From: Cryomorphaceae bacterium
Lineage (GTDB): Bacteria; Bacteroidota; Bacteroidia; Flavobacteriales; Schleiferiaceae
Direction of reading: 5' to 3'
Assembly: GCA_003444795.1 (NCBI GenBank)
Contig: DLWR01000208.1
Location: 13,258 to 27,928 of the forward strand
Length of the DNA: 14,671 nucleotides
In this document: positions 8,359 to 14,671 of the stretch, piece after piece
How the letters are laid out: the number at the start of each line of letters is the position of its first letter
Position numbering within the stretch: position 1 is the stretch's first letter
Translations under genes and position numbers: made by a program
Notes under the pieces: model-generated
What the model was told of the DNA's origin: nothing
The model's input: the letters and a program-made list of their open reading frames with translations, nothing else
Database searches by the model: none

Positions 8359-8550
8359 TTATACTTTGCGTACGTTGGCAGCTTGCATTCCGCGCTTGCC
8401 TTCTTTCAATTCAAATTCCACCTCGTCGCCATCAGCGATGGGCTCGAGGGTGCCAGTGATGTGCACGAAGAAGTCGCCTTCGCCTGCGTGATCTTTGATG
8501 AAGCCAAATCCCTTGGTGGCATCAAAGAACTTAACGGTTCCGTTTTTCAT
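8359..8550 (-). CDS. Cold-shock domain protein (CspA family)
   Basis: A 63-residue single cold-shock domain, an OB-fold that binds single-stranded RNA and DNA and melts RNA structure. The protein opens MKNGTVKFFD, carries RNP1 as KGFGFI and RNP2 as FFVHI, and ends in the usual basic NVRKV. I place the start at the ATG at 8550 since it gives the family N-terminus; a further start nine codons upstream would add an unrelated tail. Monocistronic between the shared terminator and about 110 bases of non-coding sequence. On the minus strand that leader has TTCCTTTG at 8582-8575, one base off TAnnTTTG, a weak promoter candidate. Whether it is cold-induced cannot be told. Confidence 0.95.
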   Translation of the reverse strand: MKNGTVKFFDATKGFGFIKDHAGEGDFFVHITGTLEPIADGDEVEFELKEGKRGMQAANVRKV

Positions 8551-8661
8551 GTTTTGGAGATAAATTCTAGGGGACAAAGGAAGGCTATTCCTAGCAATAA
8601 TGATGCACCGGAGGTCACATAATTTTTTGAAAACGAAAAATTTAGGGCTTTTGAGACCCCC

Positions 8662-9099
8662 TTATGCCTCCAAGCGGTTCACCAAGAGCACGATGCTTTG
8701 TCGGGCGATGACCTGAACTTTGTCACCCTCGGTTAAGTCTTGGTCGCATTCCACGGCCCAAATGTCCCCATCAATCTTGACTTCGGCGCGCTCGCCGGCG
8801 ACTGCGCCGCGGCTCACTTTGGTCGTTCGGCCAACAAGCGCGTCCGCATTAGTAAAAGCCCCGGAGGCTTCGAAGTAGCGCTTCATGACCGGGCGAAGGG
8901 CGATCAGAGATATGGCCCCTCCTGCGATAAAGCCTACGAGTTGCCAGGTGTCATTGCCCCCGGCCCAAGCGATCAACGCCGCCAAAAAGGTGCCGACCGA
9001 CAAGCTGGCTAGGAAAAAGCCAGGAGTAAACATTTCGAGGATGATAAGTACCACCCCGGCAATAAACCAGAGATTGGCAGGGGAGAGGGAGTCAAGCAT
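8662..9099 (-). CDS. NfeD-like membrane protein (short form)
   Basis: A 145-residue protein with two or three membrane segments (about 10-30, 32-47, 52-69) including the family-like segment LEMFTPGFFL, then a soluble domain (about 85-143) whose spacing of VGRT, VKIDGDIWAV, EGDKVQVI fits the NfeD OB-fold. It lacks the protease domain of long NfeD proteins. Short NfeD proteins usually pair with SPFH/stomatin proteins in membrane microdomains; here the SPFH gene lies two genes upstream in the same direction. The start is 4 bases after the MFS stop, so the two are almost surely co-transcribed. Confidence 0.85.
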   Translation of the reverse strand: MLDSLSPANLWFIAGVVLIILEMFTPGFFLASLSVGTFLAALIAWAGGNDTWQLVGFIAGGAISLIALRPVMKRYFEASGAFTNADALVGRTTKVSRGAVAGERAEVKIDGDIWAVECDQDLTEGDKVQVIARQSIVLLVNRLEA

Positions 9100-9103
9100 A
9101 CGC

Positions 9104-10342
9104 TTAAGATACGGAGGAATCCGCAGGTGTGCCCAAGGTCCCCGCTTCTCCTTTGCGCAAAATGAGGACTAAGGCGACGATGATAAGGAGGGCTCCGGCA
9201 ATAAAGGGGGCCCCTGGGAAGTAAATTCTAGCCTCGGCATGCGTGAAGTACGCAAAGATGCTGGTCATCATCAAAGGTCCTACGATTCCCGTGGCGGACA
9301 TCATGGATGTGAGTGCGCCTTGCAATTCCCCTTGCTCGTTGGCGGGCACTTGGTTGGACAAGATGCCTTGAAGTGCTGGGCCGGCAATACCACCCAAGGC
9401 GTAGGGGACGAGGAAGGCAAAGAGCATCCAGCCTTCGGAGGCCAATGAGAAGAGGATTAGGCCTACGAGGTTGAGAGAAATGCCCGTTATGAGGGCTTTG
9501 TAAGATCCCAATTTGGGTATGACAATTCGGATTAAGAGGCCCTGAACCAAAGCGCTCAAAACACCCACCAAACCCAAACTATACCCTACCATGGCTTCAG
9601 ACCATTTGAATTTTTCCATCGAGAAGTAGGACCAGGTGCCTTGAACGGCGTGCGATGCAATGTAGATAAAGGTGAGGGAGCCAATGAGGCTAGCCACGGC
9701 GGGATAACGCTTGAGGGCCAAGAGGGCGCCCATGGGGTTGGCGCGCTTCCACTGGAAGGGGCGGCGGTTTTCTACAGGAAGTGATTCGGGCAAAATAAAG
9801 TAGCCGTAGAGCCAGTTCAACATGGTTAATCCGGCGGCGGCATAGAAGGGAACTCGGGGGCCAATTTCGCCCAGCAAGCCCCCTGTCACGGGGCCAATGA
9901 TGAATCCCAAACCAAAGGCGGCGCCCAGCAAACCAAAGTTTTGGGCCCGTTTTTCTGGGGTAGATACGTCGGCAATGTAGGCGGCACCGGTGGTGAAAGA
10001 GGCGCCAAAGAATCCCGCAATTACTCGGGCGACAAAGAGCCAACCAATCGTTGGAGCCATGGCCAAGACCAGATAGTCCAATCCAAATCCAAAGAGGGAC
10101 AGCAGCAATACGGGACGTCGACCGTAGCGATCACTCAAGGCACCCACCAAGGGGGCACAGAGGAATTGAACGATCGCGTAAGAACCAATGAGCCAGCCAC
10201 CAAACTGAGCAGCTTGGGACATGTCACCGCCGGTAAGCTCTTGGATGAGCGATGGAATGACGGGGATGATAATTCCTAATCCAATGACATCAAGGAGTAG
10301 GGTGATGAAGATGAAACCAACGGCTGCTTGACGGTTTTTCAC
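9104..10342 (-). CDS. MFS transporter, DHA1 family (TCR/Tet-type exporter)
   Basis: A 412-residue, 12-segment inner-membrane drug:proton antiporter-like protein. TM1 contains an Asp in [16 protein letters not shown] (15-30), motif A is [10 protein letters not shown] (67-76) and the antiporter motif C lies at about 140-158 with GPVTGG. These are features of the group that includes TetA class exporters, but chromosomal relatives in Bacteroidota are common and mostly uncharacterised, so tetracycline transport should not be assumed. The start codon is GTG: an in-frame TAG lies 15 bases upstream with no ATG between. It sits between the SPFH gene (95-base gap) and the NfeD gene (4-base gap), splitting a pair that is normally adjacent. 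Confidence 0.88.
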   Translation of the reverse strand: MKNRQAAVGFIFITLLLDVIGLGIIIPVIPSLIQELTGGDMSQAAQFGGWLIGSYAIVQFLCAPLVGALSDRYGRRPVLLLSLFGFGLDYLVLAMAPTIGWLFVARVIAGFFGASFTTGAAYIADVSTPEKRAQNFGLLGAAFGLGFIIGPVTGGLLGEIGPRVPFYAAAGLTMLNWLYGYFILPESLPVENRRPFQWKRANPMGALLALKRYPAVASLIGSLTFIYIASHAVQGTWSYFSMEKFKWSEAMVGYSLGLVGVLSALVQGLLIRIVIPKLGSYKALITGISLNLVGLILFSLASEGWMLFAFLVPYALGGIAGPALQGILSNQVPANEQGELQGALTSMMSATGIVGPLMMTSIFAYFTHAEARIYFPGAPFIAGALLIIVALVLILRKGEAGTLGTPADSSVS

Positions 10343-10411
10343 GGCGCTTAGGGGCTAAGAATGCCCCCAAAGGTCGTAAAATGCCCGCATCGGCGGTTTA
10401 ATATTTTGAGG

Positions 10412-10440
10412 TAACCCTCCGCTCTTGAAGCCGGAGGTTA
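10412..10440. other. Hairpin spanning the end of the SPFH gene
   Basis: TAACCCTCCG (10412-10421) pairs with CGGAGGTTA (10432-10440) with one bulged C, around a 10-base loop. The right arm contains the SPFH stop codon. No clear T run follows in the leftward direction, so it may slow transcription, protect an RNA 3' end or do nothing; it is not a convincing full terminator. Confidence 0.45.
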
Positions 10441-11424
10441 TTTCTGGCCGCTCAAGAGGTCCTTGATACCTCCCAAAGAGGAGAGAACCCCGGTTGCTTC
10501 GTAGGGCAAGTAAACGGTCTTGTTGTCCTTACCAGAGGTCATGTCTTGAAGGGTTTCCAAGTACTTCTGGGCGATGAGGTATTGTACCGGATCACCGGAG
10601 AAGTCCTTGATGGCCTCGGACACCTTTTTAATGGCCTCCGCTTCTGCTTCTGCCACGCGGATGCGCGCTTGGGCTGTACCTTCCGCTTCCAAAATGGCGG
10701 CAGTCTTCTGGCCTTCCGCGCGTTGGATGGCGGATTCTCGCTCCCCTTCCGCTGTCAAAATTTGGCTGCGCTTTTCGCCTTCTGCCTCCAAGATGGTGGC
10801 ACGACGATCACGTTCTGCGCGCATTTGCTTCTCCATGGCGTCGCGAATTTCACGCGGGGGATTGATGTCTTGCAGTTCGACGCGGTTGACTTTCACCCCC
10901 CACTTGTTGGTGGCATCGTCCAGGATGGCGCGAAGCTTGGAATTGATGGTGTCCCGGCTAGAGAGGGATTCGTCCAAATCCAGTTCACCTACGACATTTC
11001 GCAAGGTGGTTTGGGTCAGTTTCTCAATGGCGTTTGGCAAGTTGCCAATCTCATAGACTGCCTTGATGGGATCCATGATTTGGAAGTAGATCAAGGCGTT
11101 GATTTCCGTGACTACGTTGTCCTTGGTGATGACATTTTGTTTTGGGAAGTCATAAACATTCTCGCGCAAGTCAATGCGGTCCTGCATCCGAAACACGGGA
11201 ATGGTCTCCCCGTTAAATCCCGTTTCTGAATAACGCCAGGAAATTTGGCGCGGCTTGTCAATGACCGGAATAATGATGTTGATGCCAGACTCCAGAGTGC
11301 GGTGGTAGCGTCCCAAGCGTTCAATAATCATCGCTTCAGACTGCTTCACAATTCGGATACCTTTTGCCAGCAAAAAGATGACCAAAAGGGCAACAAAGGA
11401 CAGGGTAATGTAGGAGGAGAACAT
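10438..11424 (-). CDS. SPFH/Band 7 protein, paraslipin type (QmcA/stomatin-like)
   Basis: A 328-residue membrane-anchored scaffold protein. It has one N-terminal membrane segment (about 5-21), an SPFH/PHB domain (about 22-195) with the family-like segments ERLGRYHRTLESG and RIDLRE, and a long coiled coil (about 195-272) followed by a C-terminal segment. In the coil the triplet AEG recurs at 214, 225, 236 and 247, exactly every 11 residues. Such proteins form oligomeric rings or microdomains and often work with NfeD proteins, whose gene is downstream here. Probably active at the inner membrane as a protein-quality or membrane-organising factor; no substrate can be inferred. The gene is separated from gatC upstream by 182 non-coding bases. 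Confidence 0.93.
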   Translation of the reverse strand: MFSSYITLSFVALLVIFLLAKGIRIVKQSEAMIIERLGRYHRTLESGINIIIPVIDKPRQISWRYSETGFNGETIPVFRMQDRIDLRENVYDFPKQNVITKDNVVTEINALIYFQIMDPIKAVYEIGNLPNAIEKLTQTTLRNVVGELDLDESLSSRDTINSKLRAILDDATNKWGVKVNRVELQDINPPREIRDAMEKQMRAERDRRATILEAEGEKRSQILTAEGERESAIQRAEGQKTAAILEAEGTAQARIRVAEAEAEAIKKVSEAIKDFSGDPVQYLIAQKYLETLQDMTSGKDNKTVYLPYEATGVLSSLGGIKDLLSGQK

Positions 11425-11471
11425 GTGGGATTAAAAGTATTTCTATGAAGATACGAAAAGAGGAAGGATTG

Positions 11472-11606
11472 AAGGGTTAAAGGGTTGTGTGGTGGCCTGC
11501 GACCGGAGGTTCGTTGGGTGTGAGCTTCGCTCGGCGCGTGCCAGAAAGATTGGGGGAACACGCTTAGCGCTCCAAACTTCCCGTACCCTTAAACCCTTTA
11601 ACTCTT
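11472..11606. repeat. Gene-free segment bounded by inverted AAGGGTTA-type repeats
   Basis: Two 15-base arms, AAGGGTTAAAGGGTT at 11472-11486 and the reverse complement with one mismatch at 11592-11606, enclose 105 bases of G+C-rich sequence with small hairpins such as GAGCTTCGCTC at 11522-11532. It occupies most of the space between gatC and the SPFH gene. The gatC stop is immediately outside the right arm. No target-site duplication is visible. It could be a small non-autonomous repeat element, a structured untranslated region or two chance copies of the junction repeat. Confidence 0.5.
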
Positions 11607-11900
11607 TTACCCCTTCTCCACGACCCGTGGAACACGGAAGTAGTCAGAATCCGCATCGGGGGCGTTTTTCATGGCCTGGGCGTGGGTCATCACCGTTTCG
11701 GGCTCATCCTCGCGGAGTACGTTTTCGCGGTCCGTCATGTATACGAGCGGCTCCACACCTTCGAGGTCCATGGCCTCAATGGCAGCTACAAAGTCCAAAA
11801 TCTTGGTCAAGTCCTGCTTCATGGCCTCTGCCTCCGTGTCATTGAGTTGGAGGCGTGACAAATGCGCCAATTTTTGAACGTCTTCGGTGCTGATTTTCAT
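11607..11900 (-). CDS. gatC: Aspartyl/glutamyl-tRNA amidotransferase subunit C
   Basis: A 97-residue subunit of GatCAB, which amidates misacylated Asp-tRNA(Asn) and Glu-tRNA(Gln). The N-terminal helix reads KLAHLSRLQL, followed by a segment with DLTKILDFV, and the protein ends with the FRVPRVVE segment that closes most GatC proteins. The length is normal. Its ATG overlaps the stop of the acyltransferase gene as ATGA, so translation is coupled. The gatA and gatB genes are not in the window. The gene ends where the junction repeat begins. Confidence 0.94.
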   Translation of the reverse strand: MKISTEDVQKLAHLSRLQLNDTEAEAMKQDLTKILDFVAAIEAMDLEGVEPLVYMTDRENVLREDEPETVMTHAQAMKNAPDADSDYFRVPRVVEKG

Positions 11901-12673
11901 GGTTTACGGCCAAAAGCTTTTAACTGCTCCAAAAGTACGGCATAGACCCGGTCGCTTAGCGCGTCTATATCGGCCAAGGTCAAGCCGTTCACCTCGATGG
12001 GGGCATGCACATGCGCTTTGAGAAGGCCCGGCCCACCCCCCTGTAGGAAGTCTGGGAAGTGCAAGCGGTTGTTGGCGAAGGTGATCGGTAAAATGGGGGT
12101 ACCGTTCTCAATGGCGAGCTTGAAGGCGCCATTTTTAAAAGGTGCTAACACCACAGTTGGATCCTTGGGAATGCCTCCCTCGGGGTAGATACACAGGCCC
12201 GAACCGCGTTCCAAACGGCGCGCAGCCTTCTCCATGACCTGCTTCTTGCTGGACAAGCTGCTGCGGTCCACGGGGATGCTGGATCGGCGGAAGAAGAAGC
12301 CAAATAGGGGAATTTTGGCGAGCTCTGCCTTGCCAATGAATACGGTGGGTGATTTTACGATGCGGTAGCACATCATAATGTCTAGTTCGCTGGAGTGGTT
12401 GGCGACTACGATGTAGGGTCGGTCCCAGGGGATGCGGGTTGCGTAGGTGACTTTTCGGACCAAGCCCATCCCATTCAAAATCCAAGCTGCCCACAAGCGC
12501 GCATAGCGGTAAAAACGCGGGAAGGATTCCACTTTGCGCGAGCTCCGAAACAAGGGTACAAACAAGCCCAAAATACTGATGAGCATCAGGGCGTAGTACC
12601 AAATATGATAGACTATCCCGAATAGGACGGCGGGATAGCGCCATATGGAGGGTCTTTGCTTGGTGCGTGGCAT
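11897..12673 (-). CDS. plsC: 1-acyl-sn-glycerol-3-phosphate acyltransferase
   Basis: A 258-residue PlsC-family enzyme that adds the second acyl chain to lysophosphatidic acid to give phosphatidic acid at the inner membrane. An N-terminal hydrophobic segment (about 13-40) anchors it. Motif I is NHSSELD (92-98) with the catalytic His93 and Asp98, motif II contains PVDRSS (134-139), motif III is YPEGG (163-167) and motif IV is in LPITF near 195. It heads the leftward group and overlaps gatC by ATGA. On the minus strand TAATTTTG (12688-12681) fits TAnnTTTG a few bases before the ATG, suggesting an almost leaderless transcript. Related acyltransferases with other acceptors cannot be excluded. Confidence 0.9.
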   Translation of the reverse strand: MPRTKQRPSIWRYPAVLFGIVYHIWYYALMLISILGLFVPLFRSSRKVESFPRFYRYARLWAAWILNGMGLVRKVTYATRIPWDRPYIVVANHSSELDIMMCYRIVKSPTVFIGKAELAKIPLFGFFFRRSSIPVDRSSLSSKKQVMEKAARRLERGSGLCIYPEGGIPKDPTVVLAPFKNGAFKLAIENGTPILPITFANNRLHFPDFLQGGGPGLLKAHVHAPIEVNGLTLADIDALSDRVYAVLLEQLKAFGRKP

Positions 12674-12680
12674 AGGGCTT

Positions 12681-12688
12681 CAAAATTA
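12681..12688 (-). promoter_or_regulatory. Candidate promoter element of plsC-gatC
   Basis: TAATTTTG on the minus strand matches TAnnTTTG, 7 bases before the plsC start. No good upstream box is seen. The divergent small gene has only 46 bases between starts, so promoters must overlap. Confidence 0.3.
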
Positions 12689-12719
12689 AACCTTTACCTT
12701 GAGGCTACATCTTATCTAT

Positions 12720-12953
12720 ATGAAACAGATTTTGACCGTTTTAAGTCTAGCCTTTTGTGTCATGGGAACTTCTCCGACAGCTCAGGCAGCCCCTCAAGAA
12801 TATGCAGAACATGTGATTGCTTGTCAGGGCGCGTCTACCGCTGACAACATTTCCATTGTAGAACAGCGCCGTTGGCCGCGTTGGCTGCGACGTTTGCTAA
12901 ACCGACGAGGCAATGGACAGCGTCCAGGAGGTGGGCGACCTGGTGGACGCTAA
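12720..12953 (+). CDS. Small secreted Arg/Gly-rich protein, function unknown
   Basis: A 77-residue protein that I do not recognise. Residues 1-24 form a Sec signal peptide: basic start MKQ, hydrophobic core ILTVLSLAFCVMG, and AQA before a likely cleavage at about residue 23. Cys13 is not in a lipobox because Phe precedes it. The mature part has a neutral-to-acidic stretch with one Cys (35), then a strongly cationic tail (50-77) with ten arginines, two tryptophans, an amphipathic piece RRWPRWLRRLL and a Gly/Pro/Arg-rich end. The ATG at 12720 is chosen because it gives a clean signal peptide; an in-frame ATG 21 bases earlier exists. It is followed by a strong terminator, which supports real transcription. 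It is divergent from plsC and convergent with accC. Possible roles include binding of anionic polymers or membranes; nothing proves this. Confidence 0.75.
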   Translation: MKQILTVLSLAFCVMGTSPTAQAAPQEYAEHVIACQGASTADNISIVEQRRWPRWLRRLLNRRGNGQRPGGGRPGGR

Positions 12954-12974
12954 AAACCACCTCAAAGCACAAAA

Positions 12975-13006
12975 AAAACCGGCCTTTGTGGGCCGGTTTT
13001 CTTTTT
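12975..13006. terminator. Bidirectional rho-independent terminator
   Basis: A perfect 10-bp stem AAAACCGGCC/GGCCGGTTTT (12975-12984 with 12991-13000), loop TTTGTG, followed by CTTTTT on the plus strand and preceded by an A run that serves the minus strand. It separates the small secreted protein from convergent accC. Confidence 0.93.
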
Positions 13007-13027
13007 AAGGTGGGAGCGCTGAGGCGC

Positions 13028-14362
13028 TTAATTCATTTCGAAGGTCTCCATGAATTTAGTGGTGTAATTGCCCTCCACATAGTCGGGATGGTCCATCAAT
13101 TGACGGTGGAAGGGAATTGTGGTGTGGATGCCTTCAATGATGAACTCATCCAATGCACGTTTCATGCGTTCAATGGCTTGTTGACGTGTACGACCCGTGA
13201 CAATGAGCTTGGCAATCATGCTGTCGTAGTTCGAAGGAATCGTGTACCCCGCATATACGTGCGTATCGATGCGCACTCCGTGGCCACCGGGAGCATGGAA
13301 AGCAGTGATTTTACCGGGACTTGGGCGGAAGTTGTTGTAGGGATCTTCGGCATTGATTCGGCACTCAATCGCGTGTTGCTTGGGCTCGTGGTTGCGACCA
13401 GAAATTTTGGTTCCTGTAGCAATTTTAATTTGCTCGCGGATCAAGTCATAGTCGGTTACCTCTTCCGTGATGGGATGCTCTACCTGAATTCGGGTATTCA
13501 TCTCCATGAAGTAGAAGTTGCGGTGCTTGTCAACCAAAAATTCCACGGTTCCAGCACCTTCATAGGCAATGTACTCGGCCGCCTTCACAGCAGCGTCGCC
13601 CATCGCTTGACGGAGCTCAGGAGTCATGAAGGGGGAAGGAGTCTCCTCCGTTAACTTCTGGTGACGGCGCTGAACCGAACAGTCGCGCTCACTGAGGTGA
13701 GCAGCTTTACCGGTCTGATCGCCAATCACTTGGATTTCAATGTGACGAGGCTCTTCGATGAGCTTCTCCATATACATACCGTCGTTGCCAAAGGCCGCGG
13801 CGGCTTCTTGACGGGCAGATTCCCAAGCTTTTTCAAGCTCTTCTTCTTTCCAAATCGCACGCATGCCTTTACCGCCACCTCCAGCTGTCGCCTTCATCAT
13901 GACGGGATAGCCTATCTCTTTGGCGATTTTCTTGGCGTGGTCATAGGACTCCAACAAACCATCCGAACCCGGCACGCAAGGAACACCCGCTGCCTTCATG
14001 GTCTCCTTGGCCGTAGCCTTGTCGCCCATTTTGTTGATTTGGTCGGGGGTAGCCCCAATGAACTTTATCCCATGCTCCGCGCAAATGCGGGAAAACTTGG
14101 CGTTCTCGGACAAAAAGCCAAAACCAGGGTGGATACCATCAGCATTGGTGATTTCTGCCGCAGAAATGATAGCGGGGATGCTGAGGTAGCTCTCTTTGGA
14201 GGGAGCAGGGCCGATACAAACCGCCTCATCTGCAAAGCGGACGTGCAAGCTGTCGCGATCTGCTTCGGAGTAAACCGCCACCGTTTTGATGCCCATTTCC
14301 CGGCACGTCCGGATGATGCGCATGGCAATTTCGCCACGGTTGGCAATAAGGATTTTTTTCAT
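13028..14362 (-). CDS. accC: Acetyl-CoA carboxylase, biotin carboxylase subunit
   Basis: Carboxylates the biotin on BCCP with bicarbonate and ATP, the first half of malonyl-CoA formation. The 444 residues are full length. Seen: N-terminal [11 protein letters not shown], Lys115 in the MGDKATAK segment, the glycine-rich ATP loop [11 protein letters not shown] (158-168), [15 protein letters not shown] (226-240), and [11 protein letters not shown] (287-297) with Arg291 corresponding to the catalytic Arg of the E. coli enzyme. It follows accB by 16 bases in the usual order. Alternative assignment to the biotin carboxylase of a propionyl-CoA or pyruvate carboxylase is less likely because it is free-standing, stops at 444 residues and is paired with accB. 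Confidence 0.95.
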   Translation of the reverse strand: MKKILIANRGEIAMRIIRTCREMGIKTVAVYSEADRDSLHVRFADEAVCIGPAPSKESYLSIPAIISAAEITNADGIHPGFGFLSENAKFSRICAEHGIKFIGATPDQINKMGDKATAKETMKAAGVPCVPGSDGLLESYDHAKKIAKEIGYPVMMKATAGGGGKGMRAIWKEEELEKAWESARQEAAAAFGNDGMYMEKLIEEPRHIEIQVIGDQTGKAAHLSERDCSVQRRHQKLTEETPSPFMTPELRQAMGDAAVKAAEYIAYEGAGTVEFLVDKHRNFYFMEMNTRIQVEHPITEEVTDYDLIREQIKIATGTKISGRNHEPKQHAIECRINAEDPYNNFRPSPGKITAFHAPGGHGVRIDTHVYAGYTIPSNYDSMIAKLIVTGRTRQQAIERMKRALDEFIIEGIHTTIPFHRQLMDHPDYVEGNYTTKFMETFEMN

Positions 14363-14378
14363 GAGGAGGAGCTTAGGA

Positions 14379-14671
14379 TTAAGCTGGCTCGACTAAGAAG
14401 AGCGTTTGACCGTATTCTACGGGAGTCATATCGTTGGCAACGATTTTAACAATCTTGCCGGTTACTTCACTTTCAATCTCGTTGAAGAGCTTCATAGCCT
14501 CAATAATGCACACCGTTTCGCCTGCACTAACCATATCGCCCACATTTTTAAACACGGGCTTGTCAGGGCTGGGCTTGTGGTAGAGCGTACCAATCATTGG
14601 GGACTTGATAGCCACGCAGTTTGCGTACTCGTCCTCGATGGCAGCGGCAGCAGGAGCAGACGCAACAACAG
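14379..14671 (-). CDS. accB: Biotin carboxyl carrier protein, C-terminal part
   Basis: The last 96 residues of BCCP; the gene continues past the right edge. An Ala/Pro-rich linker ([10 protein letters not shown]) leads into the biotinyl domain, with [15 protein letters not shown], and the biotinylation motif [12 protein letters not shown], whose Lys carries biotin. The presence of the PSPDKP 'thumb' is typical of the acetyl-CoA carboxylase BCCP. A GTG within the frame at 14615 is internal and not the start, since the reading frame and family homology go on upstream. Upstream of accC by 16 bases, so a two-gene operon. Confidence 0.93.
   Translation of the reverse strand, partial: VVASAPAAAAIEDEYANCVAIKSPMIGTLYHKPSPDKPVFKNVGDMVSAGETVCIIEAMKLFNEIESEVTGKIVKIVANDMTPVEYGQTLFLVEPA

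Noticed and set aside
8353..8366. AGTGTATTATACTT, resembling the Nudix operator half-site
   Set aside because: Spacing differs from the two promoter sites and it covers the 3' end of the cold-shock gene; most likely chance.
9104..10342. Tetracycline resistance gene
   Set aside because: Motifs show the DHA1 exporter group only; chromosomal housekeeping context and no mobile signatures make a resistance call unsupported.
11489..11845. Plus-strand open frame through the repeat segment into gatC
   Set aside because: Ser/Pro/Arg-rich translation typical of antisense reading, no start context, and it overlaps gatC.
12872..13654. Long plus-strand open frame opposite accC
   Set aside because: It is antisense to a clear biotin carboxylase, crosses the terminator and shows no family features; a shadow of the codon bias of accC.

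Overview
The window reads as a chromosomal stretch of a Bacteroidota bacterium, probably in or near the Flavobacteriales. The signs are the near absence of Shine-Dalgarno sequences before strong genes, promoter elements of the Bacteroidetes type TAnnTTTG, and a maltose locus built from a GH65 phosphorylase, beta-phosphoglucomutase, an SLC45-like MFS permease and a Nudix-type regulator. Base composition is moderate (roughly half G+C by eye). I cannot name a genus from sequence alone.

Region 1 (1-8341) is a divergent sugar-utilisation locus. Leftward from about 6172 runs a tight six-gene unit: pfkA, gapA, a BadF/BadG-type sugar kinase, pgmB, a GH65 phosphorylase and a lipoprotein cut by the window edge. 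Gaps are 15, 16, -4, 28 and 13 bases. Rightward runs a Nudix-fold transcription factor and a sugar permease, closed by a strong terminator. The 116-base intergenic gap holds two matching inverted repeats, each placed on one of the two predicted promoters. The model is: permease imports maltose; GH65 cleaves it with phosphate to glucose and beta-glucose-1-phosphate; PgmB makes glucose-6-phosphate; the kinase phosphorylates the free glucose; PfkA and GapA carry the carbon through glycolysis, all under one regulator.

Region 2 (8359-12673) is leftward housekeeping: plsC-like acyltransferase and gatC (overlapping by ATGA), then a gene-free segment with repeats, then an SPFH/paraslipin, a DHA1-type MFS exporter and an NfeD-like protein, and finally a separate cold-shock protein. 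The usual SPFH-NfeD pair is here split by the transporter gene.

Region 3 (12720-14671) holds a rightward small secreted Arg/Gly-rich protein of unknown function, a shared terminator, and leftward accB-accC of acetyl-CoA carboxylase, with accB cut by the right edge.

A degenerate AAGGGTTA-type repeat recurs at three gene junctions (about 288-328, 2645-2656, 11472-11606). I saw no tRNA, rRNA, CRISPR array, insertion sequence or defence system. The most interesting points are the paired operators of the Nudix regulator, the wiring of glycolytic genes into a maltose operon, the recurrent junction repeats and the small cationic secreted protein.
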